DNA from: Spirochaetia bacterium | GTDB taxonomy: Bacteria > Spirochaetota > Leptospiria > Turneriellales > JAOUOS01 | DNA: 64,000 nt | Direction of reading: 5' to 3' | Assembly: GCA_029880285.1 (NCBI GenBank) | Contig: JAOUOS010000006.1 | Span: forward strand, 1-64,000 | Shown: piece by piece, positions 1 through 8,838 of the stretch | How the letters are laid out: every line of letters starts with the position of its first letter | How positions within the stretch are numbered: position 1 is the stretch's first letter | Translations under genes and position numbers: made by a program | Notes under the pieces: model-generated | What the model saw: the letters and a program-made list of their open reading frames with translations, nothing else | Told to the model about the DNA's origin: nothing | Database searches by the model: none

Positions 1-1
1 G

Positions 2-82
2 CCACGAAAAGTATTTGAAGGTAGGTGGGTAATGGAAAAATTGCACGACGGCTTGGGCCTTGATGAATTTATTTATGAGTAA
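2..82 (+). CDS. C-terminal end of an unidentified protein (cut by window edge)
   Basis: An open frame enters from the left edge and ends with TAA at 80-82. The visible 26 residues begin PRKVFEGRWVMEK and end GLDEFIYE. They read like a genuine soluble protein tail, being charged and aromatic with no low-complexity stretch. The frame is closed just before the 91-122 palindrome, which would suit a gene end. Too little is visible to name a family. Confidence 0.5.
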   Translation, partial: PRKVFEGRWVMEKLHDGLGLDEFIYE

Positions 83-90
83 TTATTTTA

Positions 91-122
91 TCTTAGCGAT
101 GTCGTTAACGGCATCGCTAAGA
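91..122. repeat. Near-perfect palindrome downstream of the first gene
   Basis: TCTTAGCGATG (91-101) is the exact reverse complement of CATCGCTAAGA (112-122). The 10-base centre contains the self-complementary CGTTAACG. An RNA from either strand could fold into an 11-bp stem. The stem is followed by an A-run on the plus strand and has no clear T-run on either side, so it is not a textbook intrinsic terminator. Its right half is part of the 21-bp direct repeat that recurs at 680-700. Confidence 0.7.
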
Positions 123-126
123 AAAA
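106..126 (+). repeat. Left copy of 21-bp direct repeat flanking a TA-like module
   Basis: The 21 bases starting TAACGGCATCGCTAAGAAAA are identical to 680-700 in the same orientation. The left copy lies in the right arm of the 91-122 palindrome. The right copy lacks the left arm. The two copies bracket the addiction-module/DUF2442 gene pair. Confidence 0.75.
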
Positions 127-215
127 AAGAGATTAACTGTGTTCATCTGTGTGCTGTCTTTTTGCAAATAAATTATACTTGTAAACATACATCTTTTTTT
201 GTATCTTACTTTATT

Positions 216-389
216 ATGGATATAGATATATCTGCCGAAAAAATCCTCGAAGAAGCCATGAAAATGCCGGCAAGAGAGCGGGCAGTCATAGCTGAAAAAT
301 TAATTTCAACATTAGACGAAGAAATTGATACGGATGTTGAAATTATATGGCAAAAAGAAGTTCAACAAAGGGCAGATCAAATAAAATAG
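216..389 (+). CDS. Addiction-module component protein (short antitoxin-like)
   Basis: A 57-residue helical protein. It has the pattern AMKMPARERAVIAEKLISTLDE followed by WQKEVQQRADQI, typical of the Unstab_antitox / TIGR02574 addiction-module family. In that family the helical N-terminus is normally followed by a short tail that ends in a charged helix. Here the protein stops about 10-15 residues earlier than usual. The ATG at 216 was chosen because the upstream in-frame extension to 60 lies in the palindrome and AT-rich leader and shows no family similarity. The stop is 9 bases before the next gene, with GGAG between them, so the two are co-transcribed. The partner is a DUF2442 protein rather than a RelE-type toxin, so the actual function as a toxin-antitoxin pair is uncertain. 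Confidence 0.7.
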   Translation: MDIDISAEKILEEAMKMPARERAVIAEKLISTLDEEIDTDVEIIWQKEVQQRADQIK

Positions 390-398
390 GAGATCGTT

Positions 399-665
399 AT
401 GTTTATTGAAATTACAAAAGCTGAATACCAGAGCGACTATAAGATAAAGCTGTATTTTTCTGATAAAAAGATACAAATTGTTGACTTTAAATTATTTTTA
501 GAAAATTCACAGCATCCGATAACAAGAAAATATTTAGATATTAAAACATTTAAAGATTTTAGAGTCGAGTTTGGCGATCTCGTTTGGAATGATTATGAAT
601 TATGTTTTCCGGTTATTGATCTTTATGAGAATGTTATCTCAAAGAAAATGCTTTCTATAGCCTGA
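399..665 (+). CDS. DUF2442 domain protein
   Basis: An 88-residue protein. It has an N-terminal strand-rich part (YKIKLYFSDKKIQIVDFKLFLE), a central FKDFRVEFGDLVWN segment and a final aromatic/acidic turn ending PVIDLYEN. This is the layout of DUF2442 proteins, small partners often found beside DUF4160 or addiction-module genes. An SD sequence, GGAG, precedes the ATG. It forms a two-gene unit with the preceding antitoxin-like gene, and both sit between identical 21-bp repeats. No catalytic residues are known for the family, so toxin activity should not be assumed. Confidence 0.7.
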   Translation: MFIEITKAEYQSDYKIKLYFSDKKIQIVDFKLFLENSQHPITRKYLDIKTFKDFRVEFGDLVWNDYELCFPVIDLYENVISKKMLSIA

Positions 666-679
666 AAGCTAATTGCTTG

Positions 680-700
680 TAACGGCATCGCTAAGAAAAA
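680..700 (+). repeat. Right copy of 21-bp direct repeat
   Basis: Identical over 21 bases to 106-126, offset by 574 bp. It begins 15 bases after the DUF2442 stop codon. The bases outside the match differ between the copies. Confidence 0.75.
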
Positions 701-830
701 TTCAGACTAAAAAAAGATTGACCCTGCATTTCTTAAACAAAAACCATCTGAAAAAAGATAATATTTTTATTATTTTAATAAAATCAAATTCATGATTTAA
801 AAATCATTTAAAAAAATAGGAGAATAAAAA

Positions 831-3014
831 ATGAAAAAATTATTTACTGTGATTTCTATATTTGCTGTATCTGTTTATCCGTTAATGGCTCAAGATACGT
901 CAACGGCAGGTACAAATTCTATAGGAATGATAACAGGATTTGCGGCTGCTATATTGGCGCTGGTATTTGCTGTTATATTAGCGAGAACCCTGCTAAAAAG
1001 GGAAGAAGGCAACGCGAAAATGATTGAAATCGCCTCTGCCATTAGAGAAGGAGCGGACGCATTTTTAAATAAACAATACCGTGGTATAGCTTTATTTGTT
1101 GTAATAGTTTTTGCTCTATTATTTTTACTATACGGTTCAAAAGGCGGTTTTGGTATATATGCCCCTATTTCATTTATAACAGGTTCTATAACATCGGCGC
1201 TAAGCGGATTTATTGGCATGAAAATAGCCACCCGTTCAAACGCTAGAACAGCTTGGGCAGCAAGAGACTCATTAAACTCTGGTTTAAGAGTTGCTTTTTC
1301 TTCAGGCAGTATTATGGGTATGACAGTTGTGGGCTTGGGTTTGTTTATGGTTTGTGTATGGTATGAACTATTAAGCGCGATGGGCGCAAGCTGGACAGAA
1401 ATAGGAGAAGTTTTATTTACCTTTGGAATGGGCGCTTCTTCTGTTGCTCTTTTTGCCCGTGTAGGCGGTGGTATTTATACTAAAGCGGCCGATGTTGGCG
1501 CCGACCTTGTAGGTAAAGTAGAAGCGGGAATTCCTGAAGATGACCCGAGAAATCCTGCTACGATAGCCGATAACGTTGGCGATAACGTAGGTGACGTGGC
1601 TGGCATGGGTGCCGACCTTTTTGAATCTTATGTAGGCAGTATAGTAGCGACAATTGCTTTAGCGGCAGCGGCCTTTGCGGGCACAGGTGAAAAAATTATA
1701 TCAGCCGCGATTGCTCCTGTGGCTTTAGCCGGTTTAGGAATTATAGCTTCGATTGTAGGTACTTTTTTTGTGAGAACAAAAGAAGAAGCCACTCAGGAAA
1801 ATTTATTATGGTCGCTTCGAATAGGCATTTATGTTGCCTCTATACTCGTGGTTATTTTTGCTTACTTATTTATTAATAACGTATTAGGTTTAGGAACAGG
1901 TATTTTTTGGGCGGTTATTGCGGGTCTTGTGGCAGGTAACGTAATAGGCTATTTTACGGAATATTATACTTCTGATACATATGCTCCCACTAAAGAAGTT
2001 GCCTTAAGCGCAGAAACAGGTCCGGCAACAGTTATTATATCTGGTCTAGGACTTGGCATGAAATCAACTTTAATACCGGTTATGACCGTTGTTATAGCCA
2101 CTACTATAGCTTATTATGCTTCTGGCGGCAGCGCGAATCCCGCAATGGGACTTTTTGGCATAGGAATGGCCGCTGTTGGTATGCTTTCTACTTTGGGAAT
2201 AACATTATCAACAGACGCATACGGCCCAGTTGCCGATAACGCAGGGGGCGTGGCCGAAATGAGTAAACTTGAATCTCACGTAAGAGAAAGAACAGACGCT
2301 TTAGATTCTTTGGGCAATACAACAGCTGCTACAGGTAAAGGGTTTGCTATTGGTTCGGCTGCTTTAACGGCTCTAACATTACTAGCGGCTTTAAGTTCAA
2401 TTTTAACACCTGTAATGATTGAAAACAATTTAACATTTTCTTTAACGGACCCAAGAACTCTAGGGGGCCTTTTTATTGGCGCAATGGTGCCTTTCTTTTT
2501 CAGCGCGCTTACTATGCAGGCTGTAGGTAAGGCCGCGATGGCAATGGTACAAGAGGTAAGAAGACAATTTAAAGAGATAAAAGGCATTATGGAAGGTACG
2601 GCAAAGCCAGATTATCAAAGATGCGTTGCCATATCAACTGATGGCGCTTTAAAGCAAATGATTACCCCTACTTTACTGGCAATTGTAACTCCAGTTCTTG
2701 TAGGTTTGTTACTAGGACCTGCCGCTTTAATGGCAGCTTTAGCAGGATCTCTTGTAAGCGGTTTTTGTATGGCAATTATGATGGCTAACGCGGGCGGCGC
2801 GTGGGACAATGCTAAAAAGTATATTGAAAGAGGCAACCACGGCGGTAAGGGTTCAGAAGCGCATAAAGCAGCGGTTACCGGCGATACAGTTGGCGATCCT
2901 TTTAAAGATACTGCTGGTCCTTCAATTAATATATTAATTAAGCTAATGAGCATGGTGGCTCTTGTTTTCGGATCATTTTTAACAACAACATATATTAATT
3001 TCTTTATTAAATAA
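831..3014 (+). CDS. hppA: Membrane-bound K+-dependent ion-translocating pyrophosphatase
   Basis: A 727-residue polytopic protein (about 16 membrane segments) that couples hydrolysis of pyrophosphate to pumping of H+ or Na+ across the cytoplasmic membrane. The substrate-binding signature [11 protein letters not shown] is at 221-231, followed by the acidic cluster [20 protein letters not shown] near 247-266. A second acidic cluster, [14 protein letters not shown], lies near the C-terminus. At the K+-dependence positions the motif reads [10 protein letters not shown], with Ala499 and Gly502 where K+-independent enzymes have Lys and Thr. The enzyme is therefore predicted to need K+. H+ versus Na+ specificity cannot be read safely. 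The N-terminus resembles a signal sequence ending near Ala20, as in some bacterial homologues. A strong SD (AGGAG) precedes the ATG. It is monocistronic, with a hairpin after the stop. Confidence 0.97.
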   Translation: MKKLFTVISIFAVSVYPLMAQDTSTAGTNSIGMITGFAAAILALVFAVILARTLLKREEGNAKMIEIASAIREGADAFLNKQYRGIALFVVIVFALLFLLYGSKGGFGIYAPISFITGSITSALSGFIGMKIATRSNARTAWAARDSLNSGLRVAFSSGSIMGMTVVGLGLFMVCVWYELLSAMGASWTEIGEVLFTFGMGASSVALFARVGGGIYTKAADVGADLVGKVEAGIPEDDPRNPATIADNVGDNVGDVAGMGADLFESYVGSIVATIALAAAAFAGTGEKIISAAIAPVALAGLGIIASIVGTFFVRTKEEATQENLLWSLRIGIYVASILVVIFAYLFINNVLGLGTGIFWAVIAGLVAGNVIGYFTEYYTSDTYAPTKEVALSAETGPATVIISGLGLGMKSTLIPVMTVVIATTIAYYASGGSANPAMGLFGIGMAAVGMLSTLGITLSTDAYGPVADNAGGVAEMSKLESHVRERTDALDSLGNTTAATGKGFAIGSAALTALTLLAALSSILTPVMIENNLTFSLTDPRTLGGLFIGAMVPFFFSALTMQAVGKAAMAMVQEVRRQFKEIKGIMEGTAKPDYQRCVAISTDGALKQMITPTLLAIVTPVLVGLLLGPAALMAALAGSLVSGFCMAIMMANAGGAWDNAKKYIERGNHGGKGSEAHKAAVTGDTVGDPFKDTAGPSINILIKLMSMVALVFGSFLTTTYINFFIK

Positions 3015-3033
3015 ATTATTATAAGCTGTAAAA

Positions 3034-3079
3034 AACATTAATGCCGCGCCCTTTTCTTAGGGTGCGGATAATAATGTTT
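3034..3079 (+). terminator. Hairpin after hppA
   Basis: CCGCGCCC (3044-3051) pairs with GGGTGCGG around an 8-base TTTTCTTA loop, with one G-T wobble. The stem extends outward through AACATTA / TAATGTT. It is followed by only four T residues, so it is a moderate intrinsic terminator. It also separates the convergent minus-strand gene ending at 3141. Confidence 0.65.
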
Positions 3080-3140
3080 TAAGACTATATAGAAAAGAAA
3101 AATAGCTACCTGCTAAATTTCTAAATACATTCAATATTAC

Positions 3141-3968
3141 TTAACCCGGTGAATTAACTTTTTCTTCTATTTTAATATGTTTTAGCGAAGCCGCAATATC
3201 TTGACCTTCATCGCTTAAAGCAAAATCTAAAAAAGCTTTCGAGTTTCCTTTTGGCCTGCCTTTTATTATAATTGAATAATCTTGATAATAACCATACTTT
3301 CGGGGAAATGTAGATTCATCAGGCAGTTCGCCGTCTATTTTCAATATTTTTACATCATCACCTTGATAACCAAATATTTGAAGCCCAATTGCTTCTTCGT
3401 ATTCTGTTACTAAATTATTAGTAGCTTCTACACCGTAATTAGACTCTTTTGGATATATTCTCTCGATATTTTTACCCACGGGAGAGGTTTTTTTCGCGAA
3501 TGTATCTACCGTACAAGTTTGCAAAAACACGTTTTTTATTTTTATATCTTTGCCGCCCAGGCTCTTCCAGTTTTCAATTTTACCCGAAATCAAATCTTTA
3601 ACCTGCGATATGCTTAAATTATTAATAGGATTTTTTTTATTAACAATTAAAATAGTGGGAGCTTTTGCTATTACTTTAACAGTTGTTCCAGCAGGCAGCG
3701 AGCTTTTGTCTACGTCATGTGTACTTACGCCTATATCCACTTCTCCTAAAACAGCTTTATAAATACCGGTAGCGCATCCTGCCGCTTGAATATTTACTTT
3801 AACACCCGTTTTTTGAGTAAACGCATCTGCTAATTTTTGCGCTAATGGTACGGTACAAGCATCACCCGCTATTGTAAGCTCTTTATCTTTAGAATGGCAG
3901 GAGAAAATAAAAAAGCTATTTAACAAAATATATATTATAAAAGTATATTTATAATTTATTTTATTCAT
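3141..3968 (-). CDS. PstS-like periplasmic solute-binding lipoprotein
   Basis: A 275-residue PBP-like protein (PstS/ModA superfamily). The ATG at 3968 gives a clean lipoprotein signal peptide ending IFSC with Cys24. A TTG further upstream would add 14 unlikely residues. The mature part starts with the characteristic first strand and loop, LTIAGDACTVPLAQKLADAF. It continues with NWKSLGG and ends in a DFALSDEGQ helix as in phosphate-binding proteins. Unusually, Cys residues sit in the anion-binding loops (GDAC, AGCATG, LQTCTVD) where Ser, Thr or Gly are usual. It follows a thioredoxin-like lipoprotein gene by about 50 bases. No permease or ATPase genes are adjacent, so it may be a sensor or feed a distant transporter. 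Ligand unknown. Confidence 0.8.
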   Translation of the reverse strand: MNKINYKYTFIIYILLNSFFIFSCHSKDKELTIAGDACTVPLAQKLADAFTQKTGVKVNIQAAGCATGIYKAVLGEVDIGVSTHDVDKSSLPAGTTVKVIAKAPTILIVNKKNPINNLSISQVKDLISGKIENWKSLGGKDIKIKNVFLQTCTVDTFAKKTSPVGKNIERIYPKESNYGVEATNNLVTEYEEAIGLQIFGYQGDDVKILKIDGELPDESTFPRKYGYYQDYSIIIKGRPKGNSKAFLDFALSDEGQDIAASLKHIKIEEKVNSPG

Positions 3969-4018
3969 ATATATTATACGGTTATATTTAATTATCATGG
4001 ACACTCGCAAAAAAATAC

Positions 4019-4543
4019 TTACTTTATAGCTCCCATATCTTTTAAATTATTTTTTATTCTTTCTTCACTCATTGTTCCATAAAAAGTTGCATGAATTTTA
4101 CCTTCGGCATTAATAAAAACGGTATGCGGTAAAACTTCAACACCATACTTTTTAGCCATATTGTCGGTATCAAAAGCAACAGGAACCTGAGGCTTTATAC
4201 TTTTTATTTTTAAACGAAATAATTCTTCTTTATCATAAGCTCCAACGCCAAAAACAAAAACACCCTGATGAACATAAGGAGCAAAAGCTTTAAACATATA
4301 TTCACAGGTAGGGCAATAACTTGCTGTAAACAATATAACAGCTGGTTTATTTTTAAATGTTGCTAGTGATATCTCTTTATTAGTTAAGTTTTCGGCTAAA
4401 TGAAAAACCGGCACTTTAAAATCAGGGGCTTTATTTGATATATTTGCTTTATTAATAGGCTTTTCTTTGCAGAAAAAAAAACTGAAAATAATAATTAAAA
4501 AGATATTACACTGGCTTACAAATTTTTGTGTTTTTTTATTCAT
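4019..4543 (-). CDS. TlpA/ResA-like thioredoxin-fold lipoprotein
   Basis: A 174-residue protein with a lipobox ending SFFFC (Cys25) followed by a thioredoxin/redoxin domain. The active-site motif ASYCPTCEYM places the redox cysteines at about 77 and 80, and a cis-Pro region VLPHTVFINAEG follows. Such envelope thioredoxins reduce or isomerise disulfides of exported proteins or assist cytochrome c assembly. The start at 4543 was preferred over 4591 because it puts the signal peptide at the N-terminus and removes the overlap with the upstream gene. It lies 15 bases after the zinc-ribbon protein gene and upstream of the Cys-rich PstS-like gene. The adjacent binding protein, with cysteines in its loops, is a possible client (inference). 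Confidence 0.85.
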   Translation of the reverse strand: MNKKTQKFVSQCNIFLIIIFSFFFCKEKPINKANISNKAPDFKVPVFHLAENLTNKEISLATFKNKPAVILFTASYCPTCEYMFKAFAPYVHQGVFVFGVGAYDKEELFRLKIKSIKPQVPVAFDTDNMAKKYGVEVLPHTVFINAEGKIHATFYGTMSEERIKNNLKDMGAIK

Positions 4544-4557
4544 TAAAAAGAAAAAAA

Positions 4558-4821
4558 TCAGCTTTTTTTTGAATATGAACTGGCACCCCATCCGGCTAGA
4601 GCCCCTAATACGGCGCCGCTTATTAAATGAACCACAGCCATCATATTATTAAAACCCATGCCTTCAAACCACCATGTTACAAACCACGCGCCCACGGCGG
4701 TTCCCGCGACTGTACCAATGGCAATTGATTTAATTAAATGTTTTTTATTGATTGGCGATAGCGGTTCTATGCGTTCGCCGCAATGTGGACATTTTTTAGG
4801 ATATTGTTCTTTTGAATTCAT
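4558..4821 (-). CDS. Small zinc-ribbon membrane protein
   Basis: An 87-residue protein with an N-terminal half zinc ribbon (CPHCGERIEPLS) and two hydrophobic, glycine-rich segments (IAIGTVAGTAVGAWFVTWW and VVHLISGAVLGALAGWGA). The glycine patterning suggests tightly packed membrane helices. It is the first gene of a three-gene minus-strand cluster with the thioredoxin-like and PstS-like lipoproteins. No named family was recognised. Confidence 0.7.
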   Translation of the reverse strand: MNSKEQYPKKCPHCGERIEPLSPINKKHLIKSIAIGTVAGTAVGAWFVTWWFEGMGFNNMMAVVHLISGAVLGALAGWGASSYSKKS

Positions 4822-5011
4822 ATATTTACTATCTAATTTATATACAAAATAATCTTAACAGTCAAAAATAACATAGATACATAATGATTTAAGCCGCCAA
4901 GAGATTTATTATATTTAATTGAAAAAATAGAAGATTTTTCAAATATTATTTATATTGACTTAATAATTCATTTTACAATAGCGTAAAAAAAACATTAAAT
5001 TAGGAGAAAAA

Positions 5012-5776
5012 ATGAATATTCTGGTTCTAATAAAACAAGTTCCTGATACAGAAGCTAATATATCGGTATCTGGTTCAAAAATAAATGAAGGCGGCATAAA
5101 ATGGATAATATCGCCTTATGATGAAATTGCATTAGAAGAGGCACTACGAATTAGAGAAAAGAAAGGAGGCAGTGTTACGGTTATTTCTGTTGGAACAGAA
5201 AATACAATTACTGCTTTACGAACAGCCTATGCCATGGGAGCCGATAACGCCATTCATATAAAAAACGATAATTACAATATGCTTGACTCTTTTACAATAG
5301 CAGAAGCTATTATAAAAGCAATTGGCGATATAAAATATGATATCATTTTATCGGGACGTCAGGGCAGTGATTCTGATAACGGCCAGGTTCCTTTAATAAT
5401 TGCTTCAAAACTCGATATTGCAGTTGTAAGCTACGCGAAAAAAGTTGAGCTCTCTGAAAATAAGGCGGTTATAACGGCAGAAACCGAAGGCGGTCAGGCT
5501 GTTTATGAAACCTCGTTTCCTGTGGTTATTACCGCAAACGCGGGCCTGAATGAACCAAGATACCCTTCATTAAAAGGAATTATGGCTTCTAAGAAAAAGC
5601 CTATAGATACAAAAGACTTAGCTGAACTAGGTGTAAATATCGAAAGCAAAATAGAAATATTAGGTTTTGAACCTCCCCCTCAAAGAGGTAAGGGCAAAAT
5701 TATTGAGGGTGACGAACCCGAACAAAAAGCCAGAGAGCTCGCGCGAATATTGCATGAAGAAGTAAAAGCGTTTTAA
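5012..5776 (+). CDS. etfB: Electron transfer flavoprotein beta subunit
   Basis: A 254-residue protein of normal EtfB length. It starts MNILVLIKQVPDTEA, the canonical N-terminus. It has the AMP/FAD-contact segment DIILSGRQGSDSDNGQVP near 110-130 and the recognition-loop part AETEGGQAVYETSFPVV. The ETF dimer carries electrons from acyl-CoA and related dehydrogenases to the membrane quinone pool. A strong SD (TAGGAGAAAAA) precedes the ATG. The gene is 18 bases from etfA and leads an etfB-etfA-thiolase operon, pointing to fatty- or organic-acid beta-oxidation. No bifurcation-specific genes are adjacent. Confidence 0.96.
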   Translation: MNILVLIKQVPDTEANISVSGSKINEGGIKWIISPYDEIALEEALRIREKKGGSVTVISVGTENTITALRTAYAMGADNAIHIKNDNYNMLDSFTIAEAIIKAIGDIKYDIILSGRQGSDSDNGQVPLIIASKLDIAVVSYAKKVELSENKAVITAETEGGQAVYETSFPVVITANAGLNEPRYPSLKGIMASKKKPIDTKDLAELGVNIESKIEILGFEPPPQRGKGKIIEGDEPEQKARELARILHEEVKAF

Positions 5777-5794
5777 CAAAAGGAGAATTATAAA

Positions 5795-6739
5795 ATGTCA
5801 AAAGTATTAGCAATTGGTGAAATATCGGCAGGCAAGCTAAAGAAAGCCTCTAAAGAAGTAACTAGTATTGGTAAAAAATACGGCAGTGTAAATTGCGTTC
5901 TAATAGGTGAAAACGCGGCGGGCTTCGCTGCTGAACTGGCATCAGTTGGCGCCGATACTGTTTATGTGTCTGATGTAAAAGACTATGCTGCCGATGTATA
6001 CGCAAAGGCTATTAAAGAAATAATTGGAAAAAACGGATATGAAATAATTTTAATTCCCCATAGCTGGACAGGACGGGATATTGCGGGAAGACTAGGCGCC
6101 CTGCTTGATACAGCAGTTATAAGCGATGCTATAGAATTAAATGAAGAAGGCGGACGTATTATTGTTAAAAAACCGGTTTATTCAGGAAAAGCGTTTGTTA
6201 AACTTAAAATTAAATCAAATCCACAGATAATAACTATTCGTCCCAATTCAATGGGCATTGAAGAAAATGCCGGCGAAGGCAAAGTAGAAAATATTACTAT
6301 AGATATATCATCAGCAAAGGCAAAAATTACTTCGCTTAATTCTACACCATCTGATAAAATAGCATTGTCTGAAGCAGATATTGTTGTATCAGGCGGCCGC
6401 GGAATGAAAAGCGGTGAAAATTTTAAAATTCTTGAAGAATTAGCGGATCTATTAAAAGCAGGTGTGGGCGCAACAAGAGCAGCTGTAGATGCCGAATGGG
6501 TTGATCATACCCTTCAGGTTGGGCAAACAGGACAGACTGTATCACCTAATTTATATATTGCCGCGGGAATATCAGGCGCCATTCAGCATTTGGCAGGTAT
6601 GGGTTCTTCAAAAAATATTGTGGCCATAAATAAAGACCCCGACGCGCCTATTTTTAAGGTAGCCACATTTGGTATTGTGGATGATTTGTTTAAAATTATT
6701 CCAACATTTACAGAAGAAGTAAAAAAAATAAAAGGTTAA
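5795..6739 (+). CDS. etfA: Electron transfer flavoprotein alpha subunit
   Basis: A 314-residue protein. The C-terminal FAD-binding domain is clear: [13 protein letters not shown] near 206-218, then [40 protein letters not shown] and [10 protein letters not shown]. These bind the FAD that passes electrons through the EtfAB dimer. The N-terminal domain pairs with EtfB. It is preceded by an SD (AAAGGAG) and is 12 bases from the thiolase gene, so the three genes form one transcript. Confidence 0.96.
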   Translation: MSKVLAIGEISAGKLKKASKEVTSIGKKYGSVNCVLIGENAAGFAAELASVGADTVYVSDVKDYAADVYAKAIKEIIGKNGYEIILIPHSWTGRDIAGRLGALLDTAVISDAIELNEEGGRIIVKKPVYSGKAFVKLKIKSNPQIITIRPNSMGIEENAGEGKVENITIDISSAKAKITSLNSTPSDKIALSEADIVVSGGRGMKSGENFKILEELADLLKAGVGATRAAVDAEWVDHTLQVGQTGQTVSPNLYIAAGISGAIQHLAGMGSSKNIVAINKDPDAPIFKVATFGIVDDLFKIIPTFTEEVKKIKG

Positions 6740-6751
6740 TTGAGGTAAAAT

Positions 6752-8101
6752 ATGAAATTTGATAGAAACGGAGATAAGCTGGTAATCGCGGGAGCGGTAA
6801 GAACACCCATAGGGCAGGCAGGTAAATCTTTAGCTAAAATACAGCCTTATGAACTAGGCGGAATTGTTACACAAGAATTATTAAAAAGAACTGGTATACC
6901 AAAAGATAAAATAGAATGCGTAGTAGCGGGCGAGATAAATCAATCTTCAAAAGCGCCCAATGTCGCCCGGGTTGTTTCTGTAAAAAATGAAATTCCCTTA
7001 AAAAGCGCTGCTGTAACTATCGCTAATAACTGTGTTTCTGGCTTTGAGGCCATTAATGAAGCGGCAAGACGCATTTTATTAGGCGAGTGCGATACGGCAT
7101 TGGTACTGGGTATTGAATCAATGTCGAATATGCCTATATACTTAGATGGCGCTAAGCATAATTCTAAAACCGCTACCGTTCAAAAACTTAAAACAAACTG
7201 GAACGAGGTTCCTCAATTAGAAGACGTAAAACCAGTTGACAGCGTTGAAGAAGGCTTAACGGACCCCGTAAGAGATGCTATCATGTTTGAAACTGCTGAA
7301 GTAGTCTCTCAAAAGCTGGGACTGTCTAAAAAAAGCCTCGACAATTTTGCCCACGGCTCTTACAGAAAAACATACGACGCCATACAAGCAGGCAAATATA
7401 AACCATATTTAATACCGGTTTCAAGTGAAAAAGGTTCTTTAGAAAATGATGAATTTATTATGTCAAAAACCGGTTTTGTAGAAAAACCTGAGAGATTCGA
7501 AAAAGCAAAACCTATTTACGAAATGATAGAAGGCGGTATAAAAGAATTTTATAAAAAATACGGTAAACATATAGGTAAAGAATACGAAGAAGGTAAAACA
7601 ACAGGAACGGTAAGTTTATTTAACTCATGCCCCCAATCTGACGGGGCCGGTGCTTTATTATTAACAACCGAATCTAAAGCGAAAGAACTGGGATTAAAGC
7701 CTTTAGCTTATGTTCAAGGCTGGGGCAACTACGGTGTAGATCCGGTTTATATGGGGTTGGGTATTGCCTATGCAATGAAACAGGCTCTTGAAAATACAGG
7801 TTTATCATGGGATGATATTGGCTTTTATGAAATACATGAGGCTTTCGCGGCCACAGCCTTAGGCAGTATAATGGTTGTAACTGATGAATTCAATTACAAT
7901 TTAATGGCACGCTATGATAAAGGCGACATTAATAGAAACGGCGGCACATTGGCAATGGGTCATCCTTTAGGGGCAACCGGTATTAGAATAGCTATAAATC
8001 AATTACTTGAATTAGAGCATGAGAAAAATTCTACTTACAGTATGGGAGCCATCTGCGCGGGCGGCGGCGTAGGCGGGGCGCTTATTTTAAAAAGAGTGTA
8101 A
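6752..8101 (+). CDS. Thiolase (acetyl-CoA C-acyltransferase family)
   Basis: A 449-residue condensing enzyme that would cleave 3-ketoacyl-CoA (beta-oxidation) or condense acyl-CoAs. The nucleophilic Cys is in NNCVSGFEA (Cys94), a departure from the usual CGSG/CASG loop. His362 is in EIHEAFAA, His404 in MGHPLGATG and the acid/base Cys435 in CAGGGVGG. It is about 50 residues longer than typical thiolases because of a lysine-rich insertion around 200-290. It is last in the operon with etfB-etfA, which suggests it works with ETF-linked acyl-CoA dehydrogenases encoded elsewhere. The C-terminal catalytic set is complete, so activity is expected; chain-length preference cannot be read. Confidence 0.9.
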   Translation: MKFDRNGDKLVIAGAVRTPIGQAGKSLAKIQPYELGGIVTQELLKRTGIPKDKIECVVAGEINQSSKAPNVARVVSVKNEIPLKSAAVTIANNCVSGFEAINEAARRILLGECDTALVLGIESMSNMPIYLDGAKHNSKTATVQKLKTNWNEVPQLEDVKPVDSVEEGLTDPVRDAIMFETAEVVSQKLGLSKKSLDNFAHGSYRKTYDAIQAGKYKPYLIPVSSEKGSLENDEFIMSKTGFVEKPERFEKAKPIYEMIEGGIKEFYKKYGKHIGKEYEEGKTTGTVSLFNSCPQSDGAGALLLTTESKAKELGLKPLAYVQGWGNYGVDPVYMGLGIAYAMKQALENTGLSWDDIGFYEIHEAFAATALGSIMVVTDEFNYNLMARYDKGDINRNGGTLAMGHPLGATGIRIAINQLLELEHEKNSTYSMGAICAGGGVGGALILKRV

Positions 8102-8132
8102 ATCGATTTGCGGTTTATTTTAATTCAATTAT

Positions 8133-8741
8133 CTATTGTGATCCGCCAAATCGTATCATTGCGCCATAGGTCATATATGTAATACCTTCAGTAGAAAATA
8201 AACCGACCTCGGGCATAACTCCGAACCATTTACCAATATCCAAAGTTAAACTTACACCATACGAGAAACCATCGCCTATTTTTACATCAGAACCTTCTGT
8301 ATTTTTTGTATGCATTGTATACATTAGTTTTGGAGCCATAGTAGTTGAAAACCAACTTGTAAAATTATATGTTAATAGCAAAGTTGGCGTTAAGGTAAAT
8401 AGTTTCATTTGCGCATCGCCAGATTGATATGAAGTATACGTAACCCCAAAATCACCGGCGCCTGAAAAATTATATTTATCAAGAACTTGATATTTCGCGT
8501 CAATTTCTATGCCAATGGGAAATACCTTAATTCCCATATCAAGTTGTTCGGGATCTATCGCGCTCCTATACATTATCTCAGGTGTAATAAGAAATTGATT
8601 ATAACCACCAAATACAAAAACAGTTTGGGCACTGCCGTCTTCATTTGAACCTAAAACTTTTCCTGTTTTAAAATTGCTTGTGCTGAAACAATTAAGAAGA
8701 GATAAAACTAATAGATGATAAATTATCTTTGTTTTTTTCAT
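8133..8741 (-). CDS. Lipoprotein with outer-membrane barrel-like pattern
   Basis: A 202-residue protein with a short signal peptide and a lipobox LSLLNC (Cys18). The mature part consists of alternating hydrophobic/polar strands ending with aromatic residues (FLITPEIMYR, FTLTPTLLLTYNF, FGVMPEVGLFS), and closes with MIRFGGSQ. The pattern resembles small outer-membrane beta-barrels. No family was recognised. It is convergent with the thiolase gene, only 31 bases away, and stands alone on the minus strand. Confidence 0.65.
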   Translation of the reverse strand: MKKTKIIYHLLVLSLLNCFSTSNFKTGKVLGSNEDGSAQTVFVFGGYNQFLITPEIMYRSAIDPEQLDMGIKVFPIGIEIDAKYQVLDKYNFSGAGDFGVTYTSYQSGDAQMKLFTLTPTLLLTYNFTSWFSTTMAPKLMYTMHTKNTEGSDVKIGDGFSYGVSLTLDIGKWFGVMPEVGLFSTEGITYMTYGAMIRFGGSQ

Positions 8742-8838
8742 AATTTTTTTAATCCTTAATGAAACATTATTGTTATTTTATTTATTTTGATTTTAATCAA
8801 AAAAAAGATATAAACAAATTGGCAATATAATTTTTATT

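Noticed and set aside
132..155. TTAACTGTGTTCATCTGTGT segment resembling a motif common in intergenic DNA of many genomes
   Set aside because: Only one copy in the window and no boundary structure, so no mobile element can be claimed.
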